Under the pieces are notes generated by a model. The model searched no databases and was not told the origin of the DNA. It worked only from the letters and a program-made list of their open reading frames with translations. DNA of 15,545 nucleotides from CALBZE01 sp036381255 (lineage in GTDB: Bacteria > Gemmatimonadota > Gemmatimonadetes > Longimicrobiales > RSA9), in assembly GCA_036381255.1 (NCBI GenBank), contig DASVDG010000073.1:1-15545 (forward strand). Direction: 5' to 3'. Position numbers and translations under genes: made by a program. Of this stretch, positions 1-6,154 are shown one piece after another; the first letter of the stretch is position 1, and each line of letters opens with the position of its first letter.

Positions 1-12
1 GAGCAGGTTCAT
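1..12 (-). CDS. 5' end of an unidentified minus-strand gene (cut by window edge)
   Basis: Only four codons are inside the window (Met-Asn-Leu-Leu), so the product cannot be identified. The case for a real start is the sequence just ahead of it: read on the minus strand, positions 24-16 give AAAGGAGGT, a near-perfect Shine-Dalgarno, ending 3 nt before the ATG at 12-10. This is the strongest ribosome binding site in the window. The gene is downstream of the ketosynthase operon but separated from it by 230 bp and a hairpin, so it is probably a separate transcription unit. Confidence 0.5.
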
Positions 13-15
13 GAG

Positions 16-24
16 ACCTCCTTT
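16..24 (-). promoter_or_regulatory. Strong Shine-Dalgarno for the leftmost partial gene
   Basis: On the minus strand the bases read AAAGGAGGT, complementary to the 3' end of 16S rRNA over nine positions, followed by CTC and ATG. The spacing is slightly short, but the match is far better than at any other start here and it decides the start of the partial gene. Confidence 0.6.
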
Positions 25-115
25 GAGTTTCCGATGTGTGAACCACTCGCCGGTCCTCATGCGCCGGCGTGCCGCCCCGGGCCGTCACATGTTTCCCGGG
101 CCGGTCGCCTCATGG

Positions 116-131
116 TGCATGATTCTTGCCA
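116..131 (-). promoter_or_regulatory. Sigma-54-like (-24/-12) promoter candidate
   Basis: The minus strand reads TGGCAAGAATCATGCA. This keeps the GG-N10-GC spacing of RpoN promoters and most of the TGGCAC-N5-TTGCA consensus, with two changed bases. It lies about 100 bp ahead of the leftmost minus-strand start, a normal distance. A single 16-bp match can arise by chance, and no sigma-54 activator is visible in the window. Confidence 0.25.
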
Positions 132-180
132 CCGCGACACCCTGCCAACCCGAGCGCGGCGGGTGGCGTCTCTCGAGCGC

Positions 181-214
181 AAAGGCCGGACCTTCCGGAG
201 CTGGAAGGCCGGCC
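181..214 (-). terminator. Hairpin terminator candidate after the ketosynthase operon
   Basis: Positions 184-196 and 203-214 form a stem of 12 base pairs with one bulged base (190) and a six-base loop. On the minus strand it begins about 30 nt after the ketosynthase stop codon and is followed by a short TTT (183-181). The stem is strong, but the T run is weak for an intrinsic terminator. It could also act as a transcript-end stabiliser. Confidence 0.5.
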
Positions 215-244
215 ATTGCTTTGTGGTACGGGGGTGAGGGGGGA

Positions 245-1519
245 TCAGGTGTCGGGCGTCGCGGGGTCGGCGCGGGGGGCACCGAGGACGAGGCAGGCGT
301 TGATGCCGCCGAAGCCGAAGGAATTGGAGAGGGCGACGGTGGGCGTGTAGTCGCGGCCGTGGTTGGGGACGTAGTCGAGGTCGCAGGCGTCGTCGCCGTG
401 TTCGAAGTTGAGGGTGGGCGGGATCCAGCCGCGCTGGAACGCGAGGCAGGCGATGGCGGCCTCGATGGCGCCGGAGGCGCCGAGGGCGTGGGCGTGGTAG
501 GGTTTGGTGCCGCTGATGGGGATGTCGTAGACGCGGTCGCCGAAGAGGTGTTTGAGGGCCTGGCTCTCGGTGGCGTCGTTGAGCGGAGTAGAGGAGCCGT
601 GGGGGCTGATGAAGTCGACGTGGTGGGGCTCGACGCCGGCGATACGGAGCGCGGTGCGCATGGCGCGGAGCGCCTGGGCGCCGTCGGGGCGTGGCGCGGT
701 CATGTGGTGGGCGTCGTTGGTGGTGGCGTACCCGAGGATTTCCGCGTAGATGCGGGCCTTTCGAGCGCGGGCGCGGTCGAGGCGTTCGAGGACGAGGACG
801 CAGGCGCCTTCGCCCATGATGAAGCCGTCGCGGGCGCGGTCGAAGGGGCGGCAGGCGCGTTCGGGGTCGTGGTTGCGGGTGCTCATGGCGCGGATGATGG
901 CGAAGGCGCCGAAGGAGAGGGGGGCGAGGGGGGCTTCGACGCCGCCGGCGATGGCGACGTCGGCGGTTCCGTCGCGGATGAGTCGCCACGCCTCGCCGAT
1001 GGCGATGGTACCGGAGGCGCAGGACATGGCGTTGGTGGCGTTGGGGCCGGTGAAGCCGAACTCGATGGCGACGGAGCAGCTGGCGGCGCCGCCGAAGGTG
1101 GTGAGCGCGACGCGGGGGTCGACGGCGCGGATGCCGCCGGTGATGAAGTTGACGACCTGTTCTTCGGCGTAGGCGACGCCGCCGAGGGCGGAGCCCATCT
1201 GGACGGCGACGCGGTCGGGGTCGAGGCGGGAGGTGTCGAGGGCGGCGTCGTCGATGGCCATGCGGGTGGCGGCGATGGCGAACCGGGAGTATCGGTCGAG
1301 GCGTCGCGAGGTCTTCGGGTCGATGTAGCGTTCGGGTTCGAAGTCGTCGACCTCGGCGCCGATGTGGGAGCGCCAGGCGCTTGTGTCGAAGCGGGTGATA
1401 CGGCGGATCGGCGAGCGTTCGCGGCGGAGGCCGTCCCAGAGGCGGTCGATGCCGGTTCCCACGGCGGTGATGGGGCCGAGGCCGGTGATGGCGACGCGGT
1501 GGTGGATCGGATCAGTCAT
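245..1519 (-). CDS. FabF-like beta-ketoacyl-ACP synthase (KAS II family)
   Basis: A 424-residue decarboxylating condensing enzyme, the usual FabF length, expected to extend an acyl thioester with malonyl-ACP in the cytoplasm. The thiolase fold is recognisable throughout. Active-site Cys167 sits in NAMSCASG, His307 in SPHGSSTPLND, Lys339 and His344 in SGTKPYHAHALGASGAIEA, and the C-terminal glycine-rich loop is NSFGFGGINA (399-408). Two of these blocks depart from textbook FabF: Cys is preceded by Ser rather than Ala, and the usual KSMTGH is KPYHAH. This suggests a secondary-metabolite or specialised-lipid ketosynthase rather than the housekeeping enzyme. Its ATG overlaps the end of the upstream SRPBCC gene by 8 nt and has no good Shine-Dalgarno, so translational coupling is likely. 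No acyl carrier protein or acyltransferase is present in the window. Confidence 0.9.
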   Translation of the reverse strand: MTDPIHHRVAITGLGPITAVGTGIDRLWDGLRRERSPIRRITRFDTSAWRSHIGAEVDDFEPERYIDPKTSRRLDRYSRFAIAATRMAIDDAALDTSRLDPDRVAVQMGSALGGVAYAEEQVVNFITGGIRAVDPRVALTTFGGAASCSVAIEFGFTGPNATNAMSCASGTIAIGEAWRLIRDGTADVAIAGGVEAPLAPLSFGAFAIIRAMSTRNHDPERACRPFDRARDGFIMGEGACVLVLERLDRARARKARIYAEILGYATTNDAHHMTAPRPDGAQALRAMRTALRIAGVEPHHVDFISPHGSSTPLNDATESQALKHLFGDRVYDIPISGTKPYHAHALGASGAIEAAIACLAFQRGWIPPTLNFEHGDDACDLDYVPNHGRDYTPTVALSNSFGFGGINACLVLGAPRADPATPDT

Positions 1520-2099
1520 GATGCGTATCCGGATCGAGGGGAGCGAGATCGTGGTCGTGTGCCGCGCCGGCCGGCGCGGGACGCGATGCGACGCGCGGGT
1601 CGTGGTCGGGGCCGCGGGTCGCGCGTGGCACGGGGGCCGTGCGCTCCGCGGCCGCGGCGACGCCGGCGAGGGTCCGGCGGGCGATGGCGCTGACGAAGTG
1701 TGGGCCGATGACGCGGCGCCAGGCGAAGCCGCCGATGAGCGGCCAGGGCGGGCCGTCCCAGGCGTGGGTGATCACGACGCGGGTCGTGTCGTCGGCGCGC
1801 GGCTCGAACGCCCACTTGACGACCATGCCGCGGGTGATCCCGTCGACGTGGCGGTAATAGATGGCGGGTTCGTCGGGGTCGGCGCGCATCTCGGAGACCC
1901 ACCAGGTGGGGTAGCGGAGCGGCCCGACGAAGTCGCGCCAGGCGGCCATCTCGACGCGGCCGACGCCGAACGATCGCTTCTCATGGAACCGGACCCAGCG
2001 GTAGTGGGGGAGGATCACGGGCCAGCGCTCGACGTCGGCGGCGACACGGAAGCACGTGGCGGCGGGTGCGTTCATCACGTGGACATCGATCGTGGTCAT
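1512..2099 (-). CDS. SRPBCC (START/Bet v1-like) protein, polyketide cyclase/lipid-binding type
   Basis: A 195-residue protein beginning MTTIDVHVMNAP, with the pattern of the SRPBCC hydrophobic-pocket fold. An N-terminal strand leads into APAATCFRVAADVERWPVIL (11-30), where 'ERWP' is typical of coenzyme-Q-binding/cyclase members. Strands rich in Trp/Tyr/Arg follow (33-115), then a C-terminal helix (about 131-153). Such proteins bind or cyclise hydrophobic acyl or polyketide substrates; the substrate here is unknown. Residues 155-195 are a low-complexity tail rich in Pro, His and Asp with no fold I recognise. The start at 2099 has AGGAG 8 nt upstream and overlaps the stop of the upstream oxidoreductase as ATGA. 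The stop overlaps the start of the ketosynthase. The reading frame stays open far upstream, but that is a GC-rich artefact. Confidence 0.8.
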   Translation of the reverse strand: MTTIDVHVMNAPAATCFRVAADVERWPVILPHYRWVRFHEKRSFGVGRVEMAAWRDFVGPLRYPTWWVSEMRADPDEPAIYYRHVDGITRGMVVKWAFEPRADDTTRVVITHAWDGPPWPLIGGFAWRRVIGPHFVSAIARRTLAGVAAAAERTAPVPRATRGPDHDPRVASRPAPAGAAHDHDLAPLDPDTHHD

Positions 2100-3388
2100 G
2101 CGGTCGGCTCCTGTCGGTTGGAGGCGCGGAGGAGATCCAGGACGACGTCGGGCGCGGCGAGGGTGCGCGGCGGGCGCAGGTCGCCGGTCGCGGCGATGAT
2201 GGCCGCGGCGGCGCGGGGCGCGCGGTCGAGGCGCCGGATCGCGGCATCGGCGAGGGCGGGCCGGGCGGTGACGAACTCGATCAGGCGCTGGAGCGTGCGC
2301 GGGCCGCGGAGCAGTCGTGCGTGGCGGCGGGCGTAGCGGCGCAGCCGGCGGGCGGAGAGGTCGCCGGCGCGGAGCGCGGCGTCGGCTTCTTCGGCGAGGA
2401 TCTCGGCGCCGGCGAGCGCCTGGTGGATCCCCTGGCCGGTGAACGGGTCGTAGTAGCCGGCGGCGTCGCCGACGAGCGCGGCGCCGTCGCCGATGACGCC
2501 GCGGGTCGGCCGGTCGAAGGGGCCGGAGGCGAGGAGTCGCGGCGCGGCGTCGTCGGGCCGCGGGCGGACGGCGCGGGCCGCGTCGAGCCGGCCGGCGAGG
2601 CGCGGGAAGCGGCCCAGCGCCGCCCAGAAGAACGCCTCGGCGCCACGGGCGATGTCGCGGCCGAAGCGCTCGGCGTCGACGACGAGGGTGAGGTTGCAGA
2701 GGGGCGCGTCGCCGGCGGCCGGCGCGGCGACGGGCGCGAGACCGGCGCACGCGTGGGGCGCGAGGTGCATCTCGCCCGCGTCGTCGACGTCGGGGATGCC
2801 GGTCACGTGTGCGGTCAGCGAAACCTTGCGGAGTCGCCCCGGCGCGCGGGCGAGGCCGAGCCGGCGCGCGACGATGGAGCGGAGCCCGTCGGCGCCGACG
2901 ACGAGGCGGCCGCGCAGCTCGACGGGTGCGCCGTCGGGCGACCGGCCCTGCACGCCGGTGATACGGCCGTGGCGGTCGCGGGCGAGCCCGGTCACGTGGA
3001 TGGCGCGGAACCCGGCGCCGGCGGCGCGCGCCGCCCGGACCAGCGCGTGGTCCAGCCGGTCGCGCGGGAGCGCGAGCGCCGTGGCGGTGCGCGGGTCGTC
3101 GTCGCAGCCGGCGAAGGCGGCGAAGAAGGCGTGGCCGGCGGGGGATGTGATCCGCCAGCCGCGGAGCCGGGCGGGGCGCTCGGCCTCGATGGCGGCGAGG
3201 ACGCCGAGGCGGTCGAGGAGGGGCGTGGCCGCGGCGCTCAGGCAGTCGCCGCAGGGCTTGGCGCGCGGGAACCGCTCGCGGTCGACGAGCGCGACGGCGT
3301 GACCCGCGCGTGCGAGGAGCAGCGCGGTGGCGGAGCCGGCGGGGCCGGCGCCGACGACGATGGCATCCACCTCCGGCACGCGGGGCAT
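2096..3388 (-). CDS. FAD-dependent oxidoreductase, geranylgeranyl reductase family
   Basis: A 430-residue flavoprotein of the geranylgeranyl-reductase/p-hydroxybenzoate-hydroxylase-like group, expected to reduce or oxidise a hydrophobic (isoprenoid, polyketide or quinone-like) substrate using FAD. The Rossmann motif DAIVVGAGPAGSATALLLA starts at residue 8. RFPRAKPCGDCLS (39-51) is the family signature after the first strand. GADGLRS (165-171) and VGDAAGYYDPFTGQGIHQAL (306-325) are the second FAD-binding blocks. I chose the ATG at 3388 because GGAG lies about 7 nt upstream and the motif then starts at the usual distance. An in-frame ATG at 3451 would add 21 unmatched residues. It is the first gene of the operon with the SRPBCC protein and ketosynthase, with a 4-bp ATGA overlap to the next gene. 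Halogenase or hydroxylase activity is an alternative, but the tryptophan-halogenase motif WxWxIP is not seen. Confidence 0.85.
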   Translation of the reverse strand: MPRVPEVDAIVVGAGPAGSATALLLARAGHAVALVDRERFPRAKPCGDCLSAAATPLLDRLGVLAAIEAERPARLRGWRITSPAGHAFFAAFAGCDDDPRTATALALPRDRLDHALVRAARAAGAGFRAIHVTGLARDRHGRITGVQGRSPDGAPVELRGRLVVGADGLRSIVARRLGLARAPGRLRKVSLTAHVTGIPDVDDAGEMHLAPHACAGLAPVAAPAAGDAPLCNLTLVVDAERFGRDIARGAEAFFWAALGRFPRLAGRLDAARAVRPRPDDAAPRLLASGPFDRPTRGVIGDGAALVGDAAGYYDPFTGQGIHQALAGAEILAEEADAALRAGDLSARRLRRYARRHARLLRGPRTLQRLIEFVTARPALADAAIRRLDRAPRAAAAIIAATGDLRPPRTLAAPDVVLDLLRASNRQEPTA

Positions 3389-3433
3389 GGGGCGCTCCGG
3401 TTGGGCGACCGTCGTCAGCCGCCGGAATACGAT

Positions 3434-3450
3434 TGCGTCCGGGCGACGCA
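3434..3450. promoter_or_regulatory. Dyad in the divergent promoter region (operator candidate)
   Basis: TGCGTC and GACGCA form a perfect inverted repeat around a five-base spacer. It lies in the 148-bp gap between the oxidoreductase operon (minus) and the HDAC-like gene (plus), where a shared operator would be expected. No regulator gene is adjacent. I could not place convincing -35/-10 boxes for either gene; the best plus-strand -10 is TGTAAA at 3489-3494 with a poor -35. Confidence 0.3.
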
Positions 3451-3498
3451 TCCGGCAAACTCCGAATGATGAAGCGGAAGTTCCGCGCTGTAAAGGCG

Positions 3499-3519
3499 GG
3501 CGGCCTCCGACGGGCCGCC
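3499..3519 (+). promoter_or_regulatory. Hairpin in the leader of the HDAC-like gene
   Basis: GGCGGCC (3499-3505) and GGCCGCC (3513-3519) can pair around a seven-base loop, ending 17 nt ahead of the ATG. It is too far from the start to bury the weak GAGG ribosome site (3522-3525), so any effect on translation or mRNA stability is speculative. Confidence 0.25.
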
Positions 3520-3536
3520 TCGAGGATCGAACGGGG

Positions 3537-4505
3537 ATGAAGATCTACTACTGCGACGAGTTCGTGTTGCCGCTCCCGCCGGGCCACCGATTCCCGATGC
3601 GGAAGTATGCGCTGCTGCGGGAGCGGGTGGTGGCGGCGGCGCTGGCCGGGCCGGACGAGTTGCTCGTGCCCGCGGCCGCGACGGACGTCGAGCTGCTGCG
3701 GGTGCACGATCCGGACTACGTGAGGCGCGTCGTGGCGGGTGCGCTGGACGCCGCGGAGGTGCGGCGCATCGGTTTCCCGTGGACGCCGGAGCTGGTGGAG
3801 CGGTCGAGGCGGTCGGTCGGCGGGACGATCGGCGCGTGCCGGGCGGCGCTCGAGGATGGCGCTTCCGCGAACCTGGCGGGCGGCACGCACCACGCGTTCG
3901 CGGACCGGGGCGAGGGTTTTTGCGTGTTCAACGACATCGCGGTCGCGGCGCGGGCGATGCAGGCGGAGGGGCGGGCGCGGCGGGTGGCGGTGCTCGACCT
4001 CGACGTGCACCAGGGGAACGGCACGGCGGCGATCTTCCGCGGCGACGACTCCGTGTTCACGCTCTCGGTCCACGGCGCGAAGAACTTCCCGTTCCACAAG
4101 GAGTCGAGCGACCTGGACCTCGAGCTCCCGGACGGCGCCGGCGACGAGGCGTTCCTCGAGGCGGTCGAGCGGGGCGTGCGCGTCGCGCTCGAGCGGTCGG
4201 CCCCGGACCTCGCCGTGTACCTGGCCGGCGCGGACGCGTTCGAAGGCGACCGGCTCGGCCGGCTCGCCGTGAGCAAGGCGGCGCTCGCCGAGCGGGACCG
4301 CATCCTCTTCGACCACTGCGGCCGCGCGGGCGTGCCGGTCGCGGTGGTGATGGGCGGCGGCTACGCGGCGGAGGTCGAGGACACGGTCGAGATCCACCTG
4401 AATTCCGTGACCGAGGCGGCGCGGCGGGTCGTGGCGCGCGCGGGCGCGGCGGGAGCCCACGCCCTCGCGTCTGCCCTCGCGGCGGCCCCCGACGCGAGGC
4501 GGTGA
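3537..4505 (+). CDS. Histone-deacetylase-like zinc amidohydrolase
   Basis: A 322-residue protein of the arginase/deacetylase fold, near the ~300-340 residues typical of bacterial class II/IV-like HDAC homologues. These hydrolyse acetyl-amide bonds on proteins or small amines. Visible active-site elements are the paired catalytic histidines His118-His119 in NLAGGTHHAF, zinc ligands Asp156 and His158 in LDLDVHQGNGT, the third ligand Asp233 in LAGADAFEGDRLGRL, and the transition-state Tyr276 in GGGYAAEV. All key residues are present, so it should be active. The ATG at 3537 starts exactly at the family's N-terminus (MKIYYCDEFVLP). The open frame upstream of it reads into non-homologous sequence. 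The gene diverges from the FAD oxidoreductase operon and converges on the methyltransferase with a 15-bp gap. The substrate could be a polyamine, acetoin-related or acetylated protein; the sequence does not decide. Confidence 0.88.
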   Translation: MKIYYCDEFVLPLPPGHRFPMRKYALLRERVVAAALAGPDELLVPAAATDVELLRVHDPDYVRRVVAGALDAAEVRRIGFPWTPELVERSRRSVGGTIGACRAALEDGASANLAGGTHHAFADRGEGFCVFNDIAVAARAMQAEGRARRVAVLDLDVHQGNGTAAIFRGDDSVFTLSVHGAKNFPFHKESSDLDLELPDGAGDEAFLEAVERGVRVALERSAPDLAVYLAGADAFEGDRLGRLAVSKAALAERDRILFDHCGRAGVPVAVVMGGGYAAEVEDTVEIHLNSVTEAARRVVARAGAAGAHALASALAAAPDARR

Positions 4506-4530
4506 CCGCCCGAGGCGGGATCAAGCCCGC
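4506..4530. terminator. Possible bidirectional hairpins between convergent genes
   Basis: The short convergent junction contains CCGCC-CGA-GGCGG (4506-4518) and an overlapping alternative GCGGG-N6-CCCGC (4515-4530), the latter reaching into the end of the methyltransferase gene. The stems are only five base pairs and there is no T run, so this is weak evidence for termination. Confidence 0.25.
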
Positions 4531-5231
4531 GGCGGCGCCGCGACCAGCACGAGTCGAAACAGCGGGTGCCGGTAGACGCGGGGCGCGTCGAGCCCCGCCT
4601 CCCGGGCGAGGCGTTCGAGCTCGTCGGGCGTGAACGCGCGCAGCACGGAGATCGGGCCGTCGTGGCGGGTCAGGCGGTTCCGGCGCCAGACGGTGGCGGC
4701 GAGGATGCGGGCGCCGAGGTAGGCGGGGCGGCTGCGTTCGAGCTCGCCGACGAGGACGGCGCGCCGCGCGACGCGACCCAGCTCCCGCAGCGCCGTCACG
4801 AGGTCCGATCCGTCGAGGTGGTGCAGCGTGAGCGAGAGCAGCGCGATGTCGAAGGACCGGTCCGGGTAGGGGAGCGCGAGAACGTCCGCGCGCTCGAATA
4901 TGATCTCGGGGTCGTTCGCGGATTTCCGGCGCGCGATCTCGAGCGTCTGGGGGTGGAGGTCGGTCGCCGTGATGCGGACGTCGCGGCGGTGTCGGCGGGC
5001 CCAGCGGACGATGGCGCGGGGCAGGTCGCCGGAGCCGGTGCCGGCGTCGAGGATCGTGGTGGGGTGGTCGGCGGGGAGGAGCGGCGCGAGGCGGCGGAGC
5101 AGCGCGCGCGTTCCGCCGAGCCAGCGGTTGACGGCGGCGACGTCGTCGAGGCTGTCCTCGAGCTCCGTGGGGTCGTGCGCCGGCTCATCGAGGAGCTCGT
5201 GGGCGTGGTCGAGGCGGGGAAGCCGGGTCAC
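4521..5231 (-). CDS. Class I SAM-dependent methyltransferase
   Basis: A 236-residue cytoplasmic methyltransferase of the UbiE/Methyltransf_11 type. Motif I is ILDAGTGSGDLPRA (60-73), the acidic residue that binds the SAM ribose is Asp91 in ITATDLHPQT, motif III is around ADVLALPYPDRSFDIALLS (115-133), and LHHLD follows at 136-140. The N-terminal VNRWLGGTRALLRRL (34-48) is, as I recall, common in methyltransferases that neighbour type III polyketide synthases, which may hint at an alkylpyrone/alkylresorcinol-like substrate; this is inference. The start is a GTG at 5231 that overlaps the stop of the cation transporter as GTGA, with GAGG 4 nt upstream. The frame remains open upstream but is not homologous there. 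It is the last gene of the four-gene minus-strand operon. Confidence 0.82.
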   Translation of the reverse strand: MTRLPRLDHAHELLDEPAHDPTELEDSLDDVAAVNRWLGGTRALLRRLAPLLPADHPTTILDAGTGSGDLPRAIVRWARRHRRDVRITATDLHPQTLEIARRKSANDPEIIFERADVLALPYPDRSFDIALLSLTLHHLDGSDLVTALRELGRVARRAVLVGELERSRPAYLGARILAATVWRRNRLTRHDGPISVLRAFTPDELERLAREAGLDAPRVYRHPLFRLVLVAAPPRA

Positions 5232-6136
5232 GCGACCTCGTCGTTCGGGGATCGGGCCGGCTCGACGTGGACGACGACTTCGCGGGCGCCGACGTCGGTG
5301 GCGACCCGGCGTTCGACCTCGTCGGCGATCGCGTGCGCCGACTCGACGTCCATCGTGCCGCGCACCGCGATCGTCAGCTCCGCGAAGATGTCGCCTTCCC
5401 TGCCGCGCGAGCGCACGTCGTAGCACTCGGCGACGCCCGCGGTGTCGAGCGCGATGCGGCGGATCGTCTTTTCCTCGACCGCGCGTTCATCGACCAGGAC
5501 CGGGATCGTCGTCCGGAGGATGTCCCACCCGGCGCGCGCGATCATGGCCGCGACGACCAGCGTGACGACGGGGTCGGCCCAGGCGATCCCGGCGGCGACG
5601 AAGCCGAGGCCGGCGAGCACGGCGAGCGATGCCCACATGTCCGACCGGGTGTGCGCCGCGTCCGCGGTCAGCAGCTCGCTCCGGAACTCGACCCCTCTGC
5701 GGAGCTCGTAGCGGGAGACGAAGTAGCTGATCACGGCCGACGCGCCCATCACCGCGAACACGGCGGGCGTCGCGGCCGGCCGGGCGGCGCCGGAGAGGAG
5801 GCGGCCGACGGCTTCGGAGGCGAGCTCGAAGACGGTGACGGAGAGGAACGCGACGACGGCGAGCGCGCCGAGCGTCTCGAACTTCGCGTGGCCGTAGGGG
5901 TGCTGCTCGTCGGGTGCGCGTGCGGCGACGCGGGCGAGGGCGAGGCCGATCACGTTGTTGAGCGCGTCGACCGACGAGTGCGTCGCCTCGGCGACGACGC
6001 TGAGCGTGTCGGTGAGGAACCCCGCGACCGCCTTCGCGACCACGACGGCGAGGTTGAAGGCGAGGACGAGCGCGAGGACGCGTCGGATCCCCCTGTGTCG
6101 GGATTCGCGGATGGTGTAGTCGGGGGCCGCAGCCAT
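5228..6136 (-). CDS. Cation diffusion facilitator (CDF) metal efflux transporter
   Basis: A 302-residue inner-membrane proton/divalent-cation antiporter of normal CDF length. Six membrane segments fit the hydrophobic stretches, beginning with VLALVLAFNLAVVVAKAVAGF (20-40). The transport site shows His53 and Asp57 in TM2 (ATHSSVDALNN) and His162 and Asp166 in TM5 (AAHTRSDMWAS). This is the HD-HD arrangement usually linked to zinc, unlike the DD-HD site of FieF. HPYGHAKFETLGAL (79-92) is the signature after TM2. The cytoplasmic C-terminal domain (about 212-292) has the ferredoxin-like pattern ending EVVVHVEP. The ATG at 6136 is the only sensible start, although no clear Shine-Dalgarno precedes it. 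It sits 18 bp after the amidohydrolase stop and overlaps the methyltransferase start by 4 bp. Zinc is the likeliest substrate; cobalt, cadmium or manganese cannot be excluded. Confidence 0.92.
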   Translation of the reverse strand: MAAAPDYTIRESRHRGIRRVLALVLAFNLAVVVAKAVAGFLTDTLSVVAEATHSSVDALNNVIGLALARVAARAPDEQHPYGHAKFETLGALAVVAFLSVTVFELASEAVGRLLSGAARPAATPAVFAVMGASAVISYFVSRYELRRGVEFRSELLTADAAHTRSDMWASLAVLAGLGFVAAGIAWADPVVTLVVAAMIARAGWDILRTTIPVLVDERAVEEKTIRRIALDTAGVAECYDVRSRGREGDIFAELTIAVRGTMDVESAHAIADEVERRVATDVGAREVVVHVEPARSPNDEVA

Positions 6137-6154
6137 CGGTCGTCGTGTACGTCG

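Noticed and set aside
143..148. TTGGCA as the -35 of a sigma-70 promoter for the leftmost gene
   Set aside because: The sequence 17 bp downstream has almost no -10 similarity.
11..1693. Long open frame on the plus strand opposite the ketosynthase
   Set aside because: Its translation is Gly/Ala/Asp/Val-rich with no domain and is the antisense of a clear FabF gene. High GC removes stop codons on the opposite strand.
1512..4460. A single 982-codon minus-strand frame covering three loci
   Set aside because: Only its last 195 codons look like a protein (the SRPBCC gene). The rest is Arg/Pro-rich noise across the oxidoreductase gene in another frame and antisense to the HDAC-like gene.
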